Below, piece after piece: positions 28,644-41,420 of a stretch of 41,420 nt of DNA (position 1 is the first letter of the stretch; each line of letters opens with the position of its first letter). Both the position numbers and the translations under genes were made by a program. Under the pieces are notes generated by a model. It saw only the letters and a program-made list of their open reading frames with translations, had not been told where the DNA came from and made no database searches. The stretch lies in the NCBI GenBank assembly GCA_013365365.1, contig JABVXU010000473.1:1-41420 (forward strand), in the 5' to 3' direction. The stretch is from Cruorifilaria tuberocauda (lineage: Eukaryota; Nematoda; Chromadorea; Rhabditida; Onchocercidae).

Positions 28644-30053
28644 TAACTCGCTCATACTCATTTGGCAGGACCCCCATCCTTTTCCCTGTCTTTTTTTTTT
28701 TGTTTATATTTATAGCGTTAAGATATCTCCAGTTTTACTGGCTAGCTTTTTTTTTTTGTAAATTAATTTACACAGTTTTTTTTCTTTTTCCTTGAATCCT
28801 TCAATTTCGGATAGTTGCAGCTGATGTTGACGTTATTATTTATCTCAGTTAAAATGAGTAAGTTATCAAAACACCCATATTTTTATGGTTAGTCGTCAAT
28901 CAAGGAAAAACATTTGATTAGAATTCTGATTGGTTTTTCGTTATAGCATTGCGCAGGAGTTAATTTCAGTGAGTGTAATATAACTCTCCAAGATCTCTAA
29001 ATGTTTTTTTAGGGATTAATGAATTTCATCAATTATAAAAGACGTCTGTGAACTATACGTCTGCATTTGCTCATAAAACTGTAGGTTGCGTAAAGTAGCC
29101 ACATTATCTTTTTAACAATCTTACTCTTTTGAAACTCCATCATCGTCATCTTATTTTTGTTATTATATCATTGTTATGTTTATTTGATTTAAGGTAGTTT
29201 GTGACTTCTCCTGTAGTTAAATTTGGGTCACACTAATTAACAGATGTTGGCACAACTTTGGGAGAAGATAATAAGACTAAAGAGGATGCGCCACCCTTGT
29301 GTAGGATTTACGAATCAACTTCGACTAACTACCAAATTTTTTTACTTCTTGTGCATTACTATAAATTTGTGTCTGTATAGAGGGTGCATTTTAATATACT
29401 ATAAAAGCTTTATGATATTTATGTTCAGTGATTTCTTAACTTACTGGTTTATTTTAGCCTCAACTGCTGCAATAGTGAAAGTAGTTTCTTTCTGAGAAAA
29501 TGCATGAATCGGCTGTTTTAATAAGCCTCTTTTATATATGTATACTGAATTGCTGCATTATACTACAACCAGTGAGTCAATTAGTTATCCTAAGTCAGTA
29601 GAGGGTTGTATACTGGTTTAGTCGGAAAACCTGTATTGTGTCAAATAATTTATTTGGCCCAACTTACCAGATTTGAAAAAAAATGTTGAGCAAAGAGACA
29701 AACTCCGAATTCACGTCAAGAAAGACTTATCAAGTTTGGCAAGGCGGCTATTAGAAAGGATTGACTTATGAGTGAAGAGGAAGATGTATATAAAGTTGCA
29801 ATATAAAAGATAGAGGAGAATGGACATATATGTAAAGGAACAAGGAATTCTCAAATAATAGGGGAGTTGTATGTGTAAGCTTTTATAATGCTTTATGACT
29901 GAGATTTTGGTTACCATGGGTATGAGGTCGAAATGGTCTCTATTTATGCAATGAATTACAGTGATAATGTGAATTTCGAACATTTTTGGTCAGATGGGGT
30001 TGTTAAACAGATCTGATTTACCCGAAATTAGGAAGCTGGATATTGTTGGCTCG
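28644..30053. other. Convergent 3' region between RAD54L2 and GFAT
   Basis: T-rich runs (about 28690-28785) follow the RAD54L2 stop. The complement of 29649-29654 reads AATAAA and is a fair polyadenylation signal for GFAT, about 400 nt past its stop. No exon was recognised. Confidence 0.45.
29649..29654 (-). terminator. Candidate polyadenylation signal of GFAT
   Basis: AATAAA on the minus strand, about 400 nt downstream of the GFAT stop. A second copy lies at 29448-29453. Confidence 0.4.
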
Positions 30054-34545
<4,492 letters not shown>

Positions 34546-34579
34546 TTCGGAAACCTCTGACTGGATTTATCGTTCCGCA

Positions 34580-34590
34580 CTGAAACAAAA
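34580..34590 (-). promoter_or_regulatory. Spliced-leader acceptor of GFAT
   Basis: On the minus strand, TTTTGTTTCAG ends 34 nt before the ATG at 34545. No in-frame upstream exon is seen, so trans-splicing is likely. Confidence 0.55.
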
Positions 34591-34599
34591 TTAGATATA

Positions 34600-37500
34600 A
34601 ATTTAAATATCAGAATGTACTGCAATATAAAAAGCAAGATCATACTAGACGTAGATGTATCTTTAAAACGTGAAGAAACCACGCGGTTTTTCGAATAGGA
34701 TATGAAGTTCGAATCGTTCAAGCTTCTTTTTTTCAATATTTCTATTTTCAGAAGTGTAAGTATGAGAAAAAAAAAATCAATTCTTCGTTGTATAAGGTAC
34801 ATTACGGTTAATAGAACATAAAGAAAGAGAGAGAGTGGCGCATTTATTTCTGAACCTTATTTAAAAAATGCATTCATTGAGAAAGAATTTGAAAACACTC
34901 TGGAACAGGAAAGAAACGGATCTTATCAGTGATTCGATCGGGTCATCCGAAAGAATATTTAACATGCGTATGATGGTCATGCGTGACTTCTGCAATCAAC
35001 ACCCTCATAGAAAAATCATTTACCTCTCGTTAATGATCGCTTCTAAAAGCCTAGTAACGATAATCCCGCCAATATATTTCTTTCCTATCTTTACAATCCA
35101 GCACCTACTTCGTGGACGGAACTTGAATCATTCGGAGCTAACAGGTAAAACCCCGAATTTCAATAAATGTAAAAATGTAATTAATATTGGGAAGATCAAG
35201 GTTTAGAAAAGAATGCGGAAAAACGTGATGCGAAAAACGCAACCGAGAAGGCTTATTACATAATTTCAAACAATTAATCTTACAAGGGAATCTAGGAATT
35301 TTCAAAAAACGGGAAATCACGTAAAAGCTAATCTATAAAAGAGGGATTATTGAAATATTATATAGGTAGAACAATGGATCCGTGCTTTGAGTAGTGCCAT
35401 CTCCACAATACGTGTGCAGTGATGATTCATAAGTGCTTTCCACTACTTGTTTGAGGTTTGATATTTGCATTATGCCACTATTTTTTGTAACTGCTGCCAT
35501 CTTTGAACAAACAAGTTCTGTAAGAAGTCCCCACCGTTTTGCTCGTCTCAATTAGAAAAGAAGCCTGCAAAGCTGTCTCTCTCAGAATCCGTCTATCGTG
35601 CGTGATTCATAAGCATATTTTCTGCACTTCATTCTATTACAGAGACTTTCAGCTGTAACATTATACTCTACAATAGCATTGCTTACTTACCCACCAGTGA
35701 CGTATTTAATTCTATTTCAAATTGAAGGCCGATTACTGTGAATTACCATAATGTAAGCTTATCTGGTTCAGTCGTAGAAAACAAATTAATTACGCATCCC
35801 AATATCACAACAGGTTTATTCGGAAGGCTTAATCTATTTTCCCAGAAAGATGTAAATTTTAAGGTAAATGAGGGGAGGGGAGAGGAACAGCATTATTCGG
35901 CCTTCACTACTTTTAATATATCTGTTACAGTACCTGGACTTCAAGGTCACCAAAATGATGGGATCATCGAATGTTAAACGACTGCAAAAAGACCATTTCG
36001 GATACACCCAACCATTATAGAAAGGGAGAAGGAAAAAAAACAAGCAGTACCATCGGAAGAGCTAAAACACATGAGTGGCCTAAGGCACTGCCATCCATCT
36101 TTAAAACATAATCTAATCTGTTCTGAACAGAGTTGTGGTTAGCTTTCATACTATCACGAAAGACGTTTTGTCTGACAACGAGAGAGGGCCAAAAAAACGT
36201 GGAAGGAATGCATGACTTTTTCTGAGAACCCATATATAAGAAGTCTGATCTGCTCTTAAACATTCGTTGAGTCCGAGTAACTTGTCTGAAAGTTCTCCAG
36301 TTTTCGAATGAGTAAAAGTTCTAAGTGTCCAAACAAAGGATCGAACATATGTCAGACGGATGGAGAAATAGTTTGGAGAAAAGCATGGAACATAAGAGGT
36401 ATAGAAAGGTTACTTCTGAAGGAAGCTAATAAATGAAAATCTGAAAGGCCAGCTGAGCTAGCTAAGAATATTGCGTACATTTTGCCCGTCTAGTTGGAAT
36501 TTGATATTATTAGAATCATGAGTACATTGAATGCTCGGATGCAGAAGTGTCAATTTACCAACCAGAGAGGGCAATCTACTATGAAACCTAAGAGATTAAA
36601 AATTCGCATATATGTAAAGGATTATTCTAAATTCAATTTTTATCAACAGTAAGGCGAACATCTAATGATTAATCTTTTGTAATCTCATTTAAAAAAGAAT
36701 AAATTCAGAAAACAATATATTTCAGGATTACCAGTGAACATTTTCTTTTGAACTAAATGAGTAAGTGAACTTGTTGAATAAAATATTTGAACGATTGAGG
36801 AGGAGAAGTGAGCGATACGCTTGTTGACTTGTAGAAGGAGAAGAGATGGTTTAGTTTGAGTGGCATGAAATAAACGATGACATTGCACTGGAGTTGAAAA
36901 TACTGCCTGTTTTCCTGCTCCATCACTGGGACAATCACACAACATATTGAGCGAGAATCTCAAATACGTATCCAATGTCACTGTCCCAAAACACGTCCTC
37001 TCTCTCGTCGAAAAACATGCTTATGGAGAGAGCAATACTTAATTAGCATTTAATCTGTAATGATTTTATCACATGCAACTGAAAATTTTCATACAGAAGA
37101 AATATAGTAAAATATCAGTCCTCATTGATCTATAGAGTCAGGATATTTTAGAATATAGTTTTTCATTTCAAATATCATTCAGTAAGCACGAAAATTATTA
37201 TCCCATTATTATTTTCTCTCTCGAAGCTTGTATGGTATTTTTTTTCCTCAACTCTTTAGGAATAGTTGTTATCAAGCACTTTCGCAAAGTGACATCACTT
37301 CGAAAATTTTCAAAGTCAACATATAGAAATGCAATTTTTAACGCTTATAATACAAAAAATTCAAAATTTGGATACAAAGTACTTAATGAAAAGTTTTAAA
37401 TAAAAGTTAATTGATAAGCTTGCTAACATTGCTGTTTAAATAGTAGTTCCAAAGTTTGCTTTTTTTTACAGTGGTACTTGCTATTACTCGTCACTGCTAC

Positions 37501-40500
37501 AGAGGAACAGCTGAAATATTCAATATATTAAATAATTATTTGTGTTATAATGTTAGATTTTTGAAAAGCAAAAAGCTTCATGTGTTAAAAAGGTCAAACA
37601 ATTCTTTGTGTAAATAAAATAATTAAATTTTTTATTTCTTAAATATTATCTCTATAAGTTTTATCGCGAGTGTATTTTTTCCGTTGAAGCAAATAAGTGG
37701 TATTAATTCAGAATTGAGAAATAATTCCTTCCAGTTTTCAAGAAGTGTTCACAGTGGTAATCTTAGTGACGCAATTCAGTACTTTCATAATTGTTCAGCA
37801 AATAAAATACAATAGTATTAGCCTCTAAAGGTCGAAAAATGAGAGCCTTGTTTGGTCGCAAATCTATGTACAAAAATAACAAAATAACAACAGTATTAGT
37901 CCAAGTAGTATTAATGCTGATTGACTTTCTGTACCGTCATTATCTACATCGATATTAGGATAAAGTTCTTGATACTGACGGAAGTGGAGTTGGATAATAT
38001 GCTTGACTCAATTTCAAATTTGATCACACGAGTAATGCACAAAATTTATTCCTTATCAATGATTAATGATTAGAATAAACAATGAATAAAATCGCTGGGA
38101 CACAGATTAGACATTGAATTACATGCCACTCTGTATAAAAATTTATTTCGGTCAATAAAATTTACAGTCAGCTATGCCGTAACACTTATTGAAGGCAAAG
38201 TTTTTGATACTATTGAGTAAGGAATTATTGCTATTGTAAAAACGGGAGATATTAGTATGAAGTTATTATGAAAACTCATCTGTCTAAAATAAGACGTGGA
38301 TGATTGCCAAGGGATTTATAAAGGTCATAACAAAAGGAATTGATTTTGCTGTTCAGTTTTGAATTTAAATTTACTGCAATGATTTCATGCTGCATATTAT
38401 TCGGATTTTTTTCCTACTCTTTGAGCTGGTACATGTGATTATCATTAGGACTTGGTCAAACGACACTTTCCAATTCTTAAAATGTTTTTTAGATTGATAT
38501 AAATGCATTAATAGAAAGCAAAAGCCTATTTGCAGTATGTCCAATACCATTTAAATATATTTAATGTATATTGAAACAAAAAATGTGTTGAAATGAATAA
38601 GTTATGGTTTGTTATGATAAGCTATGGTAAACACCACTTAATTCCCTTAGAAACAAGAAAGAATTTTTTAGATGTATTATATTATTTAGATTATTTAAAA
38701 ATAAGTATGGGTTTATCTTCATTCTGAAAGCAAATATTTTGATAATGAATGCACTGCGTCATCTGATAATGGGGCTACACAATAGACACAACAAGCCGTT
38801 GTACTGTCGAGTGACGCGGATAGTACCAAGCTTTTTATCATTCAAATTGATTGCCAGATGATTAGACTGTCGCTAGAAAAATGTTTGTATGAAACACTCT
38901 GGACATAATCAGTAGTGAAATTGAGAAATTCAAAAATATAAAGTATTAAGGGACGGAAAAGAGTGAATGTGACAGTCTAGAAATTGAGAACGTTGGTAGG
39001 GTTAGCTCAGGGAAGACAACTTCGTCAGTTTGAAGATAACATGTGTTAATGGGCATGAGCATTAATCATCAATTTCATAAAAACCATTTGGTTGTTCTCG
39101 GTATATGTTTCCTTTTTCAGAAAATACGCTGAATTTTCATTACTTACAGTTTGTAAAAGCATAAATACATGCCGATCAAACATTTAGAAAATATATTTCC
39201 ATTTATTATGTTCACAGGTTTTCCAGTGGTAAGTTTGGCTAAAACATGTGCAGAAATAGAAAATGAAACGATCTCGCGTAAGCATCATACAACCATAGAA
39301 CAGTCTTTATTTGGTCTAAATAGCAAGAATGAAAATACGTAAATGAGAAAAACAAGGAAAATATGAGAATAAAACAGTGTTACCGAATTAAACAAACGAT
39401 ACTGATAAGAATTCACCTTAGAAATTCAATTTTATTATTTAATATTTCAATGTGGTAATAATGTGCTTGATATCGTAATGTTATTAATCAACTGATGGAT
39501 TTCAGTTCCAACTGCTTAACATCCTTACTGAACAATTTGAAACAATTTTCAATACGATACATTTACAATATTTCTAATGATGTTTGTTTTATCTTCTTCC
39601 AAAGCATTATCAGTGATAGTCTATGATGAATAATAATTAATAATTACAATTAATGTTAAAATAATCTGAATATTTATTTTCAACTTTATTTAGCGCTGTT
39701 CCCTGGTATTGCTCCATTACTTTTGAGTAATCAATAAAGTTACAGTAATAATAACAAATAAGAACAACTATATTTGGAAATATTCGGGTCCGGAATCTAA
39801 TTTTAAGTTAAAGAAAAACTAGAAAATTTTCTCCTACGATTTATCTGCAAGTAAAATGAAACTAAATCATTAATGAAGAGAAGCGAAAATGTTTCAATTT
39901 TTCGCATTACTAAAATGAAGGAATCTTCTGAGTTCGTAAGAAATATTTATTTTCACGTATCTCTTAATCGTTCCTATTTATTCATGCTTGTGGGAAAAAT
40001 TATTTCCATTATTTTATAATTACAAACATTTTAAATATTGCAATGATCTGTTCATTATTTCGTCGCGCCAAAATTTATGTAGTTCGCAATCTCATATGTA
40101 CAAATCCTGTCACTTTGGTTAGCTGAAATTTTTGCTGACAATGTGAGAAGATTTGGAATTAAACTAAAGCACTGAAATTCAAATATTTGTATTATATACC
40201 TATGCACCATCAATGTTTTATCATGAACTTTTAAAATAATGCTTTAAAATACTGCTAGAAAACAATTGAAATAATCCGATGATATACTTTATTTACAATA
40301 TACGATGGAAGTTAAAGTATTCGATGAGATATTTGTTGATGACGATATTGATTGTGTGTACCGCTGATGAGCTCACTCAATAGATGGCATTTAGCAACAG
40401 CTTGTGACAATCAAACAAATAACCTTAGTGCATGTTTGCGAAAGTTAATGACCACTGAAAATTTGTTAACAACTGGAGTGACAACAAAGATCAACAAATC

Positions 40501-41420
40501 GTAAATTACAATGACTAAAAAATCTCTCATAGATTTGAATTAAATCGAACTGAAAATTAGAGATGCAATGGACAAATTTGCAATATATGGCTATTTCTGG
40601 TCACATGAAAGACAACAGTAAGTGTTATATTAGGCTACTATATTCTAGCAAACAGTTAACACTACATGCCTATCTTTTCACTCGACCTTGATCACTCTTA
40701 ATCCGCATACCGAAAATATTACGTGGGATGACTGCTTGACACTCTTTCGAAAAACTCATAACTCGTTTTTTTCATTAGTTTTTTTCCGATCCATCAAAAA
40801 ATAATCAGAAATTCATAGACATAGGATATAACACGAAAGTCTTTTTTAACTGTAAATTAAATTGTAAACAACGCAATAATTATCAGAAATATATAATCAA
40901 ATAGTTTCATTTCCTGAAGTTTCGAATCGAAACCTCCTGCCACAGCTGATGGAAACAAATTTTAGTATTTCAAAAATTCGCCCAGGATGTCTTGACAACG
41001 CAATTCTTTCTCAGGGCACATAGTCACGTAGTTTTGTGTGTCGTATGATAAATTAATTCATCTAAAAAGTGGCTTGCCAGGTAAAATAGGTTTATTTTAG
41101 CTTTCGCTATTCATTTGAGAACCCTAATTTTCAATTGTGTCTTGTAAGGGATATAATTTTTATTTTAACAAAATTAATAAAATAAGTAAAATTTTATCAG
41201 CAAATACCAAGATACTTACACCAGTATTACTATGCAGCTAACAGGCTTATGGCAAAAGAAGTTCTTCACTGCATTATCCAAAGATTCTTATTTATTCTTT
41301 CCAACACTTCCATTATGAGAAAATAACGACACAGAACCGAAACTGATTATTTACGGAAAAGGGATAGAAAAGAACACCTTAACCACATTGAATTGCGGAT
41401 GACACAAGATCATGATTGTG
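34600..41420. other. Gene-free AT-rich block upstream of GFAT
   Basis: No exon chain, family motif, rRNA or convincing tRNA was recognised on either strand over about 6.8 kb. From about 37000 onward there is no open frame of 60 codons, and the sequence is very AT-rich with purine runs (for example near 34820-34835). It may be intergenic DNA, promoter sequence of GFAT, or an intron of a gene that extends past the right edge. Confidence 0.5.

Noticed and set aside
35333..35551. Minus-strand 72-codon frame with slightly higher GC
   Set aside because: No family match, no clear splice neighbours and no second exon in phase; it could be chance.
38990..39060. GGTTAGCTCAGGG motif resembling a tRNA A box
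   Set aside because: No matching B box, acceptor stem or cloverleaf arms follow within tRNA distance.

Overview
This is eukaryotic nuclear DNA, most likely from a clade III parasitic nematode, probably a filarial worm. The sequence is very AT-rich. Genes are cut into many short exons (about 45-300 nt) by short GT...AG introns whose acceptors are mostly TTTCAG-like. Several start codons lie 1-35 nt downstream of an unpaired TTTCAG-type acceptor, as expected for spliced-leader trans-splicing. The species cannot be named from the sequence alone. I saw no rRNA, convincing tRNA, CRISPR array or bacterial operon structure.

Seven protein-coding genes were assembled by following open frames across splice sites; in each model the phases close without internal stops. 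Plus strand: (1) an unrecognised Ser/Thr-rich protein of 356 aa (339-2713); (2) the ciliary transition-zone protein B9D2, 174 aa (3271-4308); (3) the ER thioredoxin-family chaperone ERp44, 409 aa (6823-9803); (4) a cation diffusion facilitator of Mn type, 378 aa (11935-14022). Minus strand: (5) a GCN5/PCAF histone acetyltransferase, about 752 aa (17059-21109). Plus strand: (6) the SNF2 ATPase RAD54L2/ARIP4, about 1159 aa (21605-28643). Minus strand: (7) glutamine:fructose-6-phosphate aminotransferase (GFAT), 707 aa (30054-34545).

Layout: genes 1-4 are co-directional. Genes 4 and 5 converge on a 3 kb gene-poor gap. Genes 5 and 6, both chromatin regulators, are head to head with about 0.5 kb between start codons. 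Genes 6 and 7 converge. The last 6.8 kb (34600-41420) has no recognisable gene.

No wholly new system is evident. The points most worth a second look are: a shared promoter for two chromatin regulators; paired SUMO-interaction-like motifs in RAD54L2, one of them dependent on alternative 3' splicing; two stop-free introns of length 3n; a conserved PKA-type site in GFAT; an unusual retrieval tail and extra cysteine in ERp44; DxxxD metal motifs in the transporter; a 56-nt foldback in a GFAT intron; and a perfect 22-bp palindrome just upstream of the transporter.
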